Shown piece by piece: positions 33,162-42,769 of a DNA stretch of 64,000 nucleotides (positions within the stretch are counted from its first letter, which is position 1; the number at the start of each line of letters is the position of its first letter). Origin of the DNA: Rhodovibrio sodomensis. GTDB taxonomy: Bacteria > Pseudomonadota > Alphaproteobacteria > Kiloniellales > Rhodovibrionaceae. The stretch covers positions 1 through 64,000 of the forward strand of contig NZ_NRRL01000016.1 in NCBI RefSeq assembly GCF_016583645.1, read 5' to 3'. The notes beneath the pieces are model-generated. The model ran no database searches. It was not told where the DNA came from and saw only the letters and a program-made list of their open reading frames with translations. The translations under genes were made by a program, and so were the position numbers.

Positions 33162-33563
33162 TCAGCTCCGGCGCCCCGGCTCGTGCGGGGCGTCGTCGGG
33201 CAGCCGGCCGGCGAGCGCGCGGGTGTCGCGGTCGTACTTGCCCTGCAGCTCGTCCAGCTTGGTGCCGCGCCACAGCGGCACGCCGGAGATGTAGGACGCC
33301 CGGCCGAGCAGGTGTGCGGCGACCGGCGTCGTGGCGATCAGGAACAGCACCGCCGCCACCGCGCGCAGCACCACGTCGAGCTCGTCCGCCTGCACCGCGA
33401 CCGCCAGCAGCAGCAGGCCGGAGCCGAGCGTGCCGGCCTTGGTCGCCGCGTGCATGCGCACGTAGACGTCGGGCATCCGCAAAATTCCGATCGCGGCCAC
33501 GAACACGAAGAACGAGCCGATCAGGATCAGCACGCCGGCGACGATCTCGCTCACACCATGCAT
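33162..33563 (-). CDS. mnhG: Na+/H+ antiporter subunit G (Mrp/Mnh)
   Basis: 133 residues. Three transmembrane segments; FVAAIGILRMPDVYVRMHAATKAGTLG is the diagnostic MnhG/PhaG motif. It is the last gene of the operon and a structural part of the hetero-oligomeric cation/proton antiporter. The C-terminal extension is charged and cytoplasmic. 3 bp separate it from mnhF. Confidence 0.93.
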   Translation of the reverse strand: MHGVSEIVAGVLILIGSFFVFVAAIGILRMPDVYVRMHAATKAGTLGSGLLLLAVAVQADELDVVLRAVAAVLFLIATTPVAAHLLGRASYISGVPLWRGTKLDELQGKYDRDTRALAGRLPDDAPHEPGRRS

Positions 33564-33566
33564 GGT

Positions 33567-33902
33567 TCAGCGCTCCTTCGACCGGTCCATCGTGTCGTAG
33601 CCGTGGTCCAGCTCGCGTCCGCGCGTCTCGATCAGGCGGGCGAAGAACACGGTCGCCAGGAACGCGACCAACCCCAGCGCCAGCGCGATCTCGAGATACA
33701 GGACGTCGCCGGTGGCGATCACGCGCAGCCCGATCACGCCCATCGCCAGCACCGTCAGCAGGTCCAGCGCGACCACCCGGTCGGCCAGGCTCGGCCCCTT
33801 GATCAGGCGCACGAAGGTCAGCAGCAGCGAAACGCCGATCAGCACCACGGCAACCGCGACCGCGCCGTCCAGAAAGCTGGTGACTTCGCTGAACGGGTTC
33901 AT
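33567..33902 (-). CDS. mnhF: Na+/H+ antiporter subunit F (Mrp/Mnh)
   Basis: 111 residues from the ATG at 33902. Three transmembrane helices; LIKGPSLADRVVALDLLTVLAMGVIGL is the MnhF signature. The start overlaps the mnhE stop by four bases. Confidence 0.92.
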   Translation of the reverse strand: MNPFSEVTSFLDGAVAVAVVLIGVSLLLTFVRLIKGPSLADRVVALDLLTVLAMGVIGLRVIATGDVLYLEIALALGLVAFLATVFFARLIETRGRELDHGYDTMDRSKER

Positions 33903-34444
33903 TGCAGCGCCTTTCGGATCGGATCCTCGAAGGTTTCCTTCATGTCGCGCTTCTCTGCCTCGGCCTCCTCGGTGTCCATGGCGTGGACGTAGAGGGTGCC
34001 GCGGTCGTCCGAGACGTCGAGCGACAGCGTGCCGGGGGTGAGCGAGATCAGGTTGGCGAACAGGGTCACGCCCAGGTCGTGCTTGACGTCCAGCGGCACC
34101 GCCAGGATCGCCGAGCGGAACTTGAGCCCAGGGGTCAGCACCAGCATCGCCACGGTGGTGGCTGAGGCGATCAGTTCCCAGACGAATATCAGCATCAGCC
34201 GCAGGATCCGCCACGGCCGCCGAAAGTAGGTGTCGTCGCCCCACATCTTCCAGGGCAGCCACAGCGCCAGGTACGCCAGCACGAAGCCGACCGTGAGGTT
34301 GAGCAGCGAGAACGCGCCGGTGGTCAGCGACCAGGCGAGCGCGAGCACCACGTTCAGCGCGAACACGTTGAGCTGGGCCGTGCGCGGCACCTCGACGGTC
34401 TCGGCGTCGCTCACGGCGTTCTGCTGCGGTGGATTATGGCTCAT
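33899..34444 (-). CDS. mnhE: Na+/H+ antiporter subunit E (Mrp/Mnh)
   Basis: 181 residues from the ATG at 34444. The family core runs from about LNVFALNVVLALAWSL, with LFANLISLTPGTLSLDVSDD being the MnhE signature. Two membrane segments and a cytoplasmic C-terminal domain. The first about 25 residues (NPPQQNAVSDAETVEV) are an extra hydrophilic tail. The start overlaps the mnhD stop by four bases. Confidence 0.92.
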   Translation of the reverse strand: MSHNPPQQNAVSDAETVEVPRTAQLNVFALNVVLALAWSLTTGAFSLLNLTVGFVLAYLALWLPWKMWGDDTYFRRPWRILRLMLIFVWELIASATTVAMLVLTPGLKFRSAILAVPLDVKHDLGVTLFANLISLTPGTLSLDVSDDRGTLYVHAMDTEEAEAEKRDMKETFEDPIRKALQ

Positions 34445-35970
34445 GCGCCCTCCCCGCCCAGCACTGTGGAGATGTAAGGCTGGTGGTTGATCAACTCGTC
34501 CGCCGCCCGCTCCGACAGGGTCAGGAGCGGCTGGGCGTACAATCCGATCAGCAGCGTCGCAAGCGCGAGCACGGCGACCGGCAGCAGCGTCAGCCGCTGC
34601 TCGCCGCGGCTCATCTCGCCGGTCTCCAGGATCCCGGGGCCGGCGGCGGCCACGACGTGGTCCGGCTGCGCTTTCCAGAACGCGAGCGCCCACACCTTGG
34701 CCATCGAGTAGAGCGTCAACAGCCCGGTCACCAGCGCGGCCGCGGCGACGATATAGGCATCCGTCGCGAGCGCGGCCTTAACCAGGATCACCTTCGGCCA
34801 GAAGCCGGACAAGGGCGGCACGCCGGCAAGCGACATCGCGACGAAGAAGAACAGCAGCGCGATCCAGGGGTGCTTCAGATACAGCCCGCCCAGGTCGTTC
34901 AGCCCGGGCGCGCCGGCGAGCCGCTGAGCCACGCCCGCGACCATGAACAGCGCGGACATCACGATGATGTGGTGGACCGTGTAGTACAGCGCCCCGGCGA
35001 GGCCGAGCGCGGTGCCCAGGCCAACGCCGATCAGGATGAAGCCGATCCCGCTCACCAGGTTGAACGACAACACCCGGCGCACGTCGTCCTGCGCGATCGC
35101 GCCCAGTACGCCCACAAGCATGGTGGCGATGCCGGCGACCAGCAGCACGGCATAGGTGAACTCATGGGTTGGCGTGAACACCAGCGAGAACACCCGGATC
35201 AGCGCGTAGACGCCGACCTTGGTCAACAGCGCCGCGAACACCGCGGAGATCGCTGCAGCCGGCGTGTGGTAGCTGGCCGGCAGCCAGAAGTAGAGCGGGA
35301 ACACCGCGGCCTTCATCGCGAAGGCGAGCAGGAACAGCGCCGCGATCGCCGTCAGCAGCCCCTGATCCGGGTGTCCCGGCACCACCTGCGCCAAGTCCGC
35401 CAGGTTGAGCGTGCCGGTCGCGCCGTACAGCAGGCCGATCGCCATCAGCAGCAGCGTGGTGGCGATCAGGTTGAGCAGCACGTACTTGACGCCGCCGTCG
35501 ATCTGCTCGCGCTCGCCGCCGAGCGTGATCAACCCGAACGAGGCGATCACCATGACCTCGAACCAGACATACATGTTGAAGATGTCGCCGGTCATGAACG
35601 CGCCGCCCACGCCGGCGAGCAGCGCCTGGAACAGCGGGTGGAAACCGTTGCTTTCCCGGACGTGCCCGATGTCGCCCAGGGCGTAGACCGCGACTCCGAG
35701 TCCGATCAGCGCGGTCAGCGCCGCCATCGTGACCGACAGCGTGTCGGCGACGAAGGTGATGCCGAACGGCGCCGGCCAGTCGCCGGCCTGGACCGAGACG
35801 ATGCCACCGGTCCAGACCTCCCGGAACAGCGCGAGGATACCGGCCGCGAGCACCGCGGTGCCCAGCAGCGACAGCGTGCGCTGCACGTCCGGACGGGTCC
35901 AGAAGATCAGGCACAGCGCGGCCGTCAGGATCGGGATCAGGACCGGCCAGAACAGCAGCCAGGCGATCAT
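34441..35970 (-). CDS. mnhD: Na+/H+ antiporter subunit D (Mrp/Mnh, NuoM/N-like)
   Basis: 509 residues, about 14 transmembrane segments of the proton-conducting membrane transporter family shared with complex I NuoL/M/N. MKAAVFPLYFWLPASYHTPAAAISAVFAALLTKVGVYAL holds the conserved lysines thought to relay protons. In Mrp complexes MnhA and MnhD form the ion path. Overlaps mnhC by four bases. Confidence 0.95.
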   Translation of the reverse strand: MIAWLLFWPVLIPILTAALCLIFWTRPDVQRTLSLLGTAVLAAGILALFREVWTGGIVSVQAGDWPAPFGITFVADTLSVTMAALTALIGLGVAVYALGDIGHVRESNGFHPLFQALLAGVGGAFMTGDIFNMYVWFEVMVIASFGLITLGGEREQIDGGVKYVLLNLIATTLLLMAIGLLYGATGTLNLADLAQVVPGHPDQGLLTAIAALFLLAFAMKAAVFPLYFWLPASYHTPAAAISAVFAALLTKVGVYALIRVFSLVFTPTHEFTYAVLLVAGIATMLVGVLGAIAQDDVRRVLSFNLVSGIGFILIGVGLGTALGLAGALYYTVHHIIVMSALFMVAGVAQRLAGAPGLNDLGGLYLKHPWIALLFFFVAMSLAGVPPLSGFWPKVILVKAALATDAYIVAAAALVTGLLTLYSMAKVWALAFWKAQPDHVVAAAGPGILETGEMSRGEQRLTLLPVAVLALATLLIGLYAQPLLTLSERAADELINHQPYISTVLGGEGA

Positions 35971-36398
35971 TCCGCGACCTCCGGCAGGCGCGCGGGATCA
36001 CGGTCGGCCTGGCGCCCGGCCGCTCCGCTGGGCACCTGCTGACCCGGATAGGGCGGCTCCGCCAGGCGCATCGCATCGACGTCGACCGTGCGCATGGTGG
36101 CGAAGGCGCGGTAGCTCAGCACCAGCGCGAAGGCGAGCAGCGAGAAGCCGATCACGATCGCGGTGAGGATCAGCGCCTGCGGCAGCGGGTTGGCGATCAC
36201 GCCCTCGGGCACGGCCACGTTCTCCGGCACGATCGGCGGCGCATCGCGGGTGACCCGGCCGCTGGTGAAGATCAGCAGGTTGGCGGCGTTCGACAGGATC
36301 GACACGCCCAGCATGATCCGGATCAGGTCGCGCGCCAGGATCAGGAAGACCGCACAGGCGACCAGGATGCCGACCGCGATGGCGAGGATGCTTTCCAT
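35967..36398 (-). CDS. mnhC: Na+/H+ antiporter subunit C (Mrp/Mnh, NuoK-like)
   Basis: 143 residues. Three transmembrane segments with RDLIRIMLGVSILSNAANLLIF and PQALILTAIVIGFSLLAFALVL, matching NuoK/MnhC, which carries conserved acidic/His residues for proton movement. The C-terminal tail is Pro/Gln-rich and cytoplasmic. One base separates it from mnhB. Confidence 0.94.
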   Translation of the reverse strand: MESILAIAVGILVACAVFLILARDLIRIMLGVSILSNAANLLIFTSGRVTRDAPPIVPENVAVPEGVIANPLPQALILTAIVIGFSLLAFALVLSYRAFATMRTVDVDAMRLAEPPYPGQQVPSGAAGRQADRDPARLPEVAE

Positions 36399-36399
36399 G

Positions 36400-36819
36400 T
36401 CAGTCGCGCGCCTCCTCGAGCTCGAGCGCGATGGTGGTGAGGGCGCCCACGACGACCAGGTAGACCCCGATGTCGAACAACAGCGGCGTCGACAGCGCGA
36501 CCTTCGCCTCGATCCCGAGCTTGGGGAAGTACCACAGGCCGGTCAGGAACGGCTGGCCCTGAATGCCCGACAGCACGCCCGACAGCGCGGCGAAGAACAG
36601 GCCCGCCCCGGCGACCGACAGGCCGGAGACGCGCAGACCGTGGCGCGCCCAGCTGCTGCCGAAGGCGACCGAATAGAGGATGATCCCGCTGGCCGCGATC
36701 AGCCCGCCGATGAACCCGCCGCCCGGCTCGTTGTGGCCCCGGTACAGGATGTAGATCGAGAACATCAGGATCAGGCTGGTCAATATCCGGGTGGCGGTAT
36801 GCAGGATGACCGAGTTCAC
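36400..36819 (-). CDS. mnhB: Na+/H+ antiporter subunit B (Mrp/Mnh)
   Basis: 139 residues. Four transmembrane segments; [33 protein letters not shown] is the MnhB domain signature. Separate from mnhA, so the operon has the seven-gene (group 1) organisation rather than the fused-AB form. Confidence 0.94.
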   Translation of the reverse strand: MNSVILHTATRILTSLILMFSIYILYRGHNEPGGGFIGGLIAASGIILYSVAFGSSWARHGLRVSGLSVAGAGLFFAALSGVLSGIQGQPFLTGLWYFPKLGIEAKVALSTPLLFDIGVYLVVVGALTTIALELEEARD

Positions 36820-39197
36820 GCGTCACCTCCCGGGCTCTCGGCCGCGGCCGTGCGATGCGCCGGCTGAAGCTGCGCGCGCGCGGCCTTGCGCCGCGACAGC
36901 GCCAGGCGCACCAAGCCGAAGCAGGACAGGCCGGCGATCGTCACCACGAAGATCTCGCCCAGCGTGTCCAGCGCACGGAAGTCGACCAGGATAACGTTGA
37001 CGATGTTGTGGCCGTGGGCGAGGGGCACCGAGTTTTCGATGAAGTACTCGCTGAGCCGCAGATCGAGCGGGCCCTGCACGGTCGTCAGCAGCACCAGGCT
37101 GATCGACGCGCCGACCGCGATCGCGATCGCGGCGTCGCGCAGCCGCCCCGCCCGGGCGCGGAAGGCGCTCACCTCCAGCGGTACGCGCATCAGCACCAGC
37201 ACCAGGATCACGACCGTCAGCGTCTCCACCATGAACTGCGTGAACGCGAGGTCGGGGGCTGAGAACACCAGGAACAACAGCGCCACCGCATAGCCCACCA
37301 CCCCGATCGCGGCGACCGCGGCGACCCGGCTGTAGACGATCGTCGCCACGACCGCGCCGCCGATCAGCAGCGCGAGCGCGATCACTTCGGTCAGATAGAC
37401 GGTCGGGACCCGGAACTGGGTCGGCAGCCCGCCGACGGCGAACAGGGTCGCCAGCATGAACGCGGCGACCACGACGAAGGTCGCCATCAGGTAATGGCGC
37501 AGGTAGCCGGTCTGCTGCACCCGGGTGGCGGCGTAGGCGAGGCGCTCCAGGCCGGAAACCGCCTGGTCGTAGCCGCGATCCGGGCCCCAGCCGATCGCCT
37601 TCAGGATCGCGGCGATACCGGCGCGCATCTGCGGCCAGAACGCGAAGCCGAGCGCGCCCAGCGCGAGCGTGACGATGGAGAGGATCAGCGGCGGCTTGAT
37701 GCCGTGCCAGAGGTACAGGCCCGCCGCCTGCTCCGCGACCGGCAGGCCGTTCAGGCTGGCCATCACCGGGGCCGCGACGAACTCGGAGGTGAGCGGAAAG
37801 CCGACGCCGCAGATCACCCCGAGCGCGGCCAGGACAATCGGGCCGATCAGCATCGACGGCGGCGCCTCATGCGGGTGGTGGGGGGTCGGCTTGTGCGCGC
37901 TCAGGAACGGGCGCAGGCCGACGATCCCGGCGGCAACCACGTTGAAGGCGTTGCCCAGCACGGCCGCGGCGGTGACCAGGATCAGCGCCGTCGCGCCGAT
38001 GTGCAGGGTCGCCTCGTACATCACCTCCTTGGCGATGAACCCAACGAACGGAACGATCCCCGCCATCGACAGGCCGAGCAGCACGGCGACCGCAAAGGTC
38101 GCCGGCATCGGCCGCGCCAGCCCGCCCAGGCTCAGCGCGTCGCGCGTGCCGGTGCCGTGGTCGATCGACCCGGCGACCATGAACAGTCCACCCTTGTAGA
38201 AGGCGTGGGTGATCAGGAACAGCGCCATCGCCTTGAAGGCGTACTCGCCGCCCAGCCCGATCAGCATGGTGAGCGTGCCGAGGGCCGCCACGGTCGTATA
38301 GGCGAGCACCAGCTTCAGGTCGCTCTGGCGCATCGCCAGGAAGCCGCCGACCAGCATGGTGGCCGCGCCGAAGATCACCAGCGCGTAGAACCACAACTCG
38401 GTCCCGCCGAGCCCGGGCGACATCCGTGCCAGCAGGTAGACGCCGGCCTTCACCATGGTCGAGGAGTGCAGGTAGGCGCTGACCGGTGTCGGCGCTTCCA
38501 TCGCGTTGGGCAGCCAGAAATGCAGCGGGAACTGCGCCGACTTGGAGAACGCGCCCAGCAGCACCAGGATCGTCATCGGCACGTAGAGCGCCGAGGAGGT
38601 CAGCACCTCCGGGTTGCTCAGGATCTCCGACAGCTCACTGGTGCCGGCCACCGAGGCCATGATCAGCAGACCCGCCAGCAACGCCAGCCCGCCGCCGCCG
38701 GTGACCACCAGCGCCTGCAGCGCCGCCCGGCGCGACCTCGGCGCGGTGTGGTTGAAGCCGATCAGCAGGAACGAGGTGATCGACGTCAGCTCCCAGAAGA
38801 CGAACAGCGTGATCACGTTGTCCGCCAGCACGAGCCCGAGCATCGAGCCCATGAACGAGAGCAGATAGAGGAAGAACCGGCCGAGCTGCTGGTGCCCGTG
38901 CAGATAGCCGCCGGTGTAGAGCACGATGAACGTGCCGATCCCGGTGATCAGCAGGGCGAAGATCAGGCTCAGCCCGTCGAGGTAGAACGAAAGCGCGACG
39001 TCCAGACCAGGCACCCACTCGCTGGCGACGCGCACGCTTTCGCCGGCCGCGATCACCGGCAGGAATTGCGCGAAGTAGGCGAACAGCGCGGCCGGCAGGA
39101 CGGCCAGCAGCCAGTGCACGCGCGCGCCCACGGCCCGTGTCAACCAGGGTGCCAGCGCACCCAATACGAACCCGGATATGACAGCAGATGACATCAT
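36816..39197 (-). CDS. mnhA: Na+/H+ antiporter subunit A (Mrp/Mnh, NuoL-like)
   Basis: 793 residues, the largest subunit. Its N-terminal two-thirds is NuoL-like, with [48 protein letters not shown] carrying the conserved lysine and histidine residues; the C-terminal part has the MnhA extension (VRVPTVYL..., [22 protein letters not shown]). It is the main sodium/proton antiport subunit. First gene of mnhABCDEFG, so the promoter should lie in 39198-39535. Such complexes support salt and alkali tolerance. Confidence 0.96.
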   Translation of the reverse strand: MMSSAVISGFVLGALAPWLTRAVGARVHWLLAVLPAALFAYFAQFLPVIAAGESVRVASEWVPGLDVALSFYLDGLSLIFALLITGIGTFIVLYTGGYLHGHQQLGRFFLYLLSFMGSMLGLVLADNVITLFVFWELTSITSFLLIGFNHTAPRSRRAALQALVVTGGGGLALLAGLLIMASVAGTSELSEILSNPEVLTSSALYVPMTILVLLGAFSKSAQFPLHFWLPNAMEAPTPVSAYLHSSTMVKAGVYLLARMSPGLGGTELWFYALVIFGAATMLVGGFLAMRQSDLKLVLAYTTVAALGTLTMLIGLGGEYAFKAMALFLITHAFYKGGLFMVAGSIDHGTGTRDALSLGGLARPMPATFAVAVLLGLSMAGIVPFVGFIAKEVMYEATLHIGATALILVTAAAVLGNAFNVVAAGIVGLRPFLSAHKPTPHHPHEAPPSMLIGPIVLAALGVICGVGFPLTSEFVAAPVMASLNGLPVAEQAAGLYLWHGIKPPLILSIVTLALGALGFAFWPQMRAGIAAILKAIGWGPDRGYDQAVSGLERLAYAATRVQQTGYLRHYLMATFVVVAAFMLATLFAVGGLPTQFRVPTVYLTEVIALALLIGGAVVATIVYSRVAAVAAIGVVGYAVALLFLVFSAPDLAFTQFMVETLTVVILVLVLMRVPLEVSAFRARAGRLRDAAIAIAVGASISLVLLTTVQGPLDLRLSEYFIENSVPLAHGHNIVNVILVDFRALDTLGEIFVVTIAGLSCFGLVRLALSRRKAARAQLQPAHRTAAAESPGGDA

Positions 39198-39535
39198 GAT
39201 CGGCGGACGGCCGCGCCCTTCGGTCCGTTGTCGTTATGTCGTCGGCGGACTGTCGTGCCCCCTGGCGCCCGCAACGTACTGACCGCCGCGACATGCACGC
39301 AAGTGATTCCGGCCACGCGTCCAGCGCAGGGCGGCCGCCCGACGGTTGCAGCCGTGGCGCGGCGGCTTTCCGGTCCGGTTGGGCGCGCCTGGATCGAAAA
39401 TATGCTTTCCCGATCAGTTTAAACTTGTAATGCGTTAAGTTATCAGCTGGCCTAGGGTCGCTTGCATACTGGAGCATTCGAAATTGGAAGGTCGCCGATC
39501 GTTTGGGCGGCTTCTGATCTGGGAGAGTTGGGACG
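39198..39535. other. Divergent intergenic region between mnhA and the LuxR-type regulator
   Basis: 338 bp with no gene. The part nearest mnhA is GC-rich, while 39395-39490 is clearly AT-richer (AAAATATGCTTTCCCGATCA, GTTTAAACTTGTAATGC, TTGCATACTGGAGC). It is the likely promoter zone for the regulator gene. No perfect sigma-70 hexamer pair was seen. Confidence 0.5.
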
Positions 39536-40192
39536 GTGCCATTGGACCACCGCGAGCCGCCGATCGTCGTCACGGGCGGCCTAGCTTGGTGTATCGCCGC
39601 CGGGACGCACGTGTTCGAGCAGATGCAGTTGCCGGGCGAGGTCGTCGCCGCCGACACGCCGGCCGCGGTGGCCGAGCGTCTGCACGCCGATCCGGGCGCC
39701 GCCGTCGTCTATGTCTGCGGCGCCGCGACGCCGCGCCACTTCCACGGTCTCGAACGACTGCGCGGCGAGCATCCGCACGCCCACCTGATCGCGGCCAGTC
39801 CCGAACCCGACATGAGCGTTGCCCAGCATGCGCGCGCACTTGGCCTGCTCGGCTACACCCATTTCGACGCCGCGCCGGAAGCGACCGCCGATGTGATCCA
39901 GCGGGTGCGCGCGGGTGAGCGGGCGTTCATGCCGGCCGACCAGCCGCCGTCGAGCCAGCCGCCGCGCCTGGCGGATCCGGACCTGGAGCGCCGGGTGCAG
40001 CGCCTGACCCGGCGTGAACGGCAGGTCATGGAACTGCTCGGCCAGGGCTTCGCCAACCGGGACATCGCCGAGGCGCTGGGCCTGCGCGAAGGCACCATCC
40101 GGATCTACGTCCACCGGGTCATCCGCCAGCTCGGCATGCGCAACCGGGTCGATGTGGCGCTCTGCGCAAGCCGGATGAACAAACCCGCGTAA
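39536..40192 (+). CDS. LuxR-family regulator with degenerate receiver-like domain
   Basis: 218 residues, GTG at 39536 with GGGAG upstream. The C-terminal half is a LuxR/NarL HTH (LTRRERQVMELLGQGFANRDIAEALGLREGTIRIYVHRVIRQLGM). The N-terminal about 125 residues show a receiver-like strand/helix pattern (PIVVTGGLAWCIA..., AAVVYVCGAATPRHFHGLERL) but the acidic pair and the phospho-acceptor aspartate are missing (CGAATP in place of the D-containing loop). So it is either a phosphorylation-independent regulator or a ligand-binding variant. It stands directly upstream of the Liv/Mo-hydroxylase cluster and diverges from mnh. Confidence 0.85.
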   Translation: MPLDHREPPIVVTGGLAWCIAAGTHVFEQMQLPGEVVAADTPAAVAERLHADPGAAVVYVCGAATPRHFHGLERLRGEHPHAHLIAASPEPDMSVAQHARALGLLGYTHFDAAPEATADVIQRVRAGERAFMPADQPPSSQPPRLADPDLERRVQRLTRRERQVMELLGQGFANRDIAEALGLREGTIRIYVHRVIRQLGMRNRVDVALCASRMNKPA

Positions 40193-40441
40193 CCGCTTCC
40201 CCGATCGGGATTTCGCTTCCCCGCCGCCACGCGCTTCCCAAGCCGTGAACCGGCGTTCGGTTGCGTCGGGGCCGGCACGGCAGTAAGCTCGCGCCATGCT
40301 GGTCCGTTCCCGATGCCATTGGCCGGCATCGCGTTTGAGCCGACGGAGCCGCTGGTGGGCACCCACAAATAACAGCGACGGAGCGTAAAAAGCCGTCCCG
40401 CGCCCGCCACACGCGAAAACGAACCTGGGGAGGTTCACGAT

Positions 40442-41686
40442 ATGAGCGCTTTCCGCAAGCTAACCGCCGGGCTTGCCGGCCTGGCCGCCTGTGCGGTCGC
40501 GGTCCCCGCCACGGCGGCCGACGACACGCAATTCGACGGCACCATCACGCTGGGCGCCGCGATCTCGCTCACCGGCAAATACTCGACCAACGGCGGCCAC
40601 ACCAAGAAGGGCTACGACATGGCCGTCGACCGGATCAACTCGATGGGCGGCGTCGAGGTCGGCGACAAGACCTACAAGCTCGAGGTCAAGTACTACGACG
40701 ACGAGTCCACGCCGGCGCGCGGCGCGCAGCTCGCCGAGCGGCTGATCCAGCAGGACGACGTGAAGTTCGTGCTCGGCCCCTACTCCTCCGGCATGACCAA
40801 GGCGATCGCCCCGGTCACGGAGGAACACGGCGTGCCCATGGTGGAGGCGAACGGTGCCTCCCGCTCGCTGTTCACGCAGGGCTACGACTACCTGTTCGCC
40901 GTGCTCTCGACCTCCGAGCAGTACCTGGCGAGCGCGGTCGACCTGCGCGCGGAGCTGGCCAGGAAGGACGGCATGAAGCCGTCCAACATGACCATCGCCG
41001 GGGTGTTCGAGAACGACCCGTTCAGCCAGGACATCCGCGCGGGCGTGCTCGCCGACGCCAAGGAATACGGCATGGAGATGGTGGTCGACGACAAGCTCCC
41101 GCCGGAGATCAACGACATGTCGTCGACCCTGATCAAGGTGAAGGCCACAAAGCCGGACATGCTGGTGGTCTCCGGCCACTCCAAGGGCGCGGCGCTGGCG
41201 ATCCGGCAGATGTCGGAGATGCGGGTCAACGTGCCCATGCTGGCGATGACTCACTGCGACAGCGCGCAGATCATCAAGAAGTTCGGCGACAAGGCCGAGT
41301 ACACGCTGTGCGCCAGCCAGTGGGCGCCGTCGCTGAAGTACGCGGACAAGTACTTCGGCGAGGCCAGCCAGTTCGCCAAGGACTTCAAGAAACGCTACGG
41401 CTATGCCCCGCCCTACCAGTCGGCGGAGTCCGCGGCGGCGGTCCTGGTCTACAAGAACGCCTTCGAGCGCGCGGATAGCTTGAACAAGAAGGCCGTCCGC
41501 GACGCGCTGCAGAAGACCGACATGATGACCTTCTATGGGCCGATCAACTTCGACGACACCGGCAAGAACATCGCCAAGCCCATGGTCCTCTACCAGGTTC
41601 AGGACGGCGAATATAAGGTCGTCGCACCGACCAAGTACGCCAACGCGGACGTCCGTTACCCGATGCCCAAGTGGTCGGAGCGCTAA
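40442..41686 (+). CDS. livJ: Liv-type ABC transporter substrate-binding protein
   Basis: 414 residues, ATG at 40442 with GGGGAGG Shine-Dalgarno. Signal peptide ending near VPATAAD; periplasmic. Type 1 periplasmic-binding fold: ITLGAAISLTGKYSTNGGHTKKGYDMAVDRINSMGG..., KFVLGPYSSGMTKAIAPVTEEHGVPMVEANGAS, and APPYQSAESAAAVLVYKNA. The family binds branched-chain amino acids, amides, urea or aromatic acids; the ligand cannot be fixed from sequence. It is the first gene of the complete transporter set. Confidence 0.9.
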   Translation: MSAFRKLTAGLAGLAACAVAVPATAADDTQFDGTITLGAAISLTGKYSTNGGHTKKGYDMAVDRINSMGGVEVGDKTYKLEVKYYDDESTPARGAQLAERLIQQDDVKFVLGPYSSGMTKAIAPVTEEHGVPMVEANGASRSLFTQGYDYLFAVLSTSEQYLASAVDLRAELARKDGMKPSNMTIAGVFENDPFSQDIRAGVLADAKEYGMEMVVDDKLPPEINDMSSTLIKVKATKPDMLVVSGHSKGAALAIRQMSEMRVNVPMLAMTHCDSAQIIKKFGDKAEYTLCASQWAPSLKYADKYFGEASQFAKDFKKRYGYAPPYQSAESAAAVLVYKNAFERADSLNKKAVRDALQKTDMMTFYGPINFDDTGKNIAKPMVLYQVQDGEYKVVAPTKYANADVRYPMPKWSER

Positions 41687-41709
41687 GCCCGAAGGTTCGG
41701 CGATGACCT

Positions 41710-41758
41710 CCGGCCCGGCCGCACCGCCGTCGTTGGCGCGGGGGTGCGGCCGGGCCGG
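41710..41758 (+). other. Perfect 16-bp stem-loop between livJ and livH
   Basis: CCGGCCCGGCCGCACC (41710-41725) pairs exactly with GGTGCGGCCGGGCCGG (41743-41758) over a 17-base loop, in the 180-bp gap between the binding-protein and permease genes. No T-run follows. Such hairpins often protect the 3' end of the binding-protein mRNA or terminate part of the transcripts, giving more binding protein than permease. That role is inferred. Confidence 0.7.
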
Positions 41759-41866
41759 TTCTCGTCCCGATCCGTTCACCGTCACGGCGTCCGTTGTGCC
41801 TGGGCTGCCGGCTCGAACAGGCCGCGTGCGCCCGTGCCACGGTGCCCCGACCGCCGGAAGCGAGCC

Positions 41867-42769
41867 ATGGACAACATCCAACTGCTGATCGAGACGCCGC
41901 CGTTCGCCCTGCAGCTGGTGATCGAGGGGGTCCTGCTGGGCGGCATCTTCGCGCTCGCCGCCTACGGCATGGCGCTCGTCTGGGGCGTCATGAACATCAT
42001 CAACATCGTCCAGGGCGAATGGGTGATGCTGGGCGGATTCATCGCCTTCGCGCTAGCGCAGTGGGGCGGCGTGCCCAGCCTATTCGGGATCCCGGTCGCG
42101 GCCGCCGCGCTGTTCGCGATCGGCTGGCTGGCCTACCACACGATCATCTTCCGGATCGTCGACCGGGACCTGTTCACCTCGATCCTGGCGACCTTCGGGC
42201 TGTCGATCCTGTTCCAGCAGCTGATGAACCAGATCTTCGGCGCCGACGTGCGCACGCTGGAGAGCGGCCTGGGCAGCTGGTACTTCTTCAACTCGATGGT
42301 CTCGATCAGCCAGACCAAGGTGCTGGGCTTCGTGCTGGCCGGGGTGATCGCGGTCGTGCTGACGATTTTCATGCGCTCCTCGCGGATGGGTCAGGCGATC
42401 CGCGCGACCGCGCAGAACGCCCGCGCCGCGCGGATCCTCGGGATCGACACCGACCGGGTCTACGCCTTCACCTACGGCCTGAACGCGGCCGTCTGCGGGG
42501 CCGCCGGGGCGATCGTGGTGATGGCCTTCACCATCCACCCCTACCAGGGCCTGATCTACACCGTGCGCTCGTTCACCATCGTGGTGATCGCGGGGCTGGG
42601 CAACCTGCCGGGCGTGATCGCCTCGGCCTTCGGCCTCGGCATCGCCGAGCAGTACGCCGGGTTTACGCTGGGGGCGGAATTCCAGAACGCCTTCGTCTTC
42701 CTGCTGCTGGTGGTGATCCTGGTGGCCCGCAACCTGAAGCTTCAGCGCAGGCGGGAGGTGCTGCGATGA
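41867..42769 (+). CDS. livH: Liv-type ABC transporter permease, LivH family
   Basis: 300 residues, ATG at 41867. Eight or so transmembrane segments; GVLLGGIFALAAYGMALVWGVMNIINIVQGEWVMLGGFI is the LivH N-terminus and MGQAIRATAQNARAARILGIDTDRVYAFTYG the cytoplasmic coupling loop. It forms the transmembrane channel together with LivM. Overlaps the livM start by four bases. Confidence 0.92.
   Translation: MDNIQLLIETPPFALQLVIEGVLLGGIFALAAYGMALVWGVMNIINIVQGEWVMLGGFIAFALAQWGGVPSLFGIPVAAAALFAIGWLAYHTIIFRIVDRDLFTSILATFGLSILFQQLMNQIFGADVRTLESGLGSWYFFNSMVSISQTKVLGFVLAGVIAVVLTIFMRSSRMGQAIRATAQNARAARILGIDTDRVYAFTYGLNAAVCGAAGAIVVMAFTIHPYQGLIYTVRSFTIVVIAGLGNLPGVIASAFGLGIAEQYAGFTLGAEFQNAFVFLLLVVILVARNLKLQRRREVLR

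Noticed and set aside
34429..36042. Long plus-strand frame opposite mnhD/mnhC
   Set aside because: It is rich in Arg, Gln and His without motifs and overlaps clear antiporter subunits on the other strand.
36400..39191. Plus-strand frames opposite mnhB and mnhA
   Set aside because: Same reason: antisense shadows of membrane-protein genes in high GC DNA, no start signals.
40311..40331. Terminator after the LuxR-type gene
   Set aside because: CGATGCC/GGCATCG pair over seven bases but the stem is short, there is no T-run, and it lies over 100 bp downstream; not strong enough to list.
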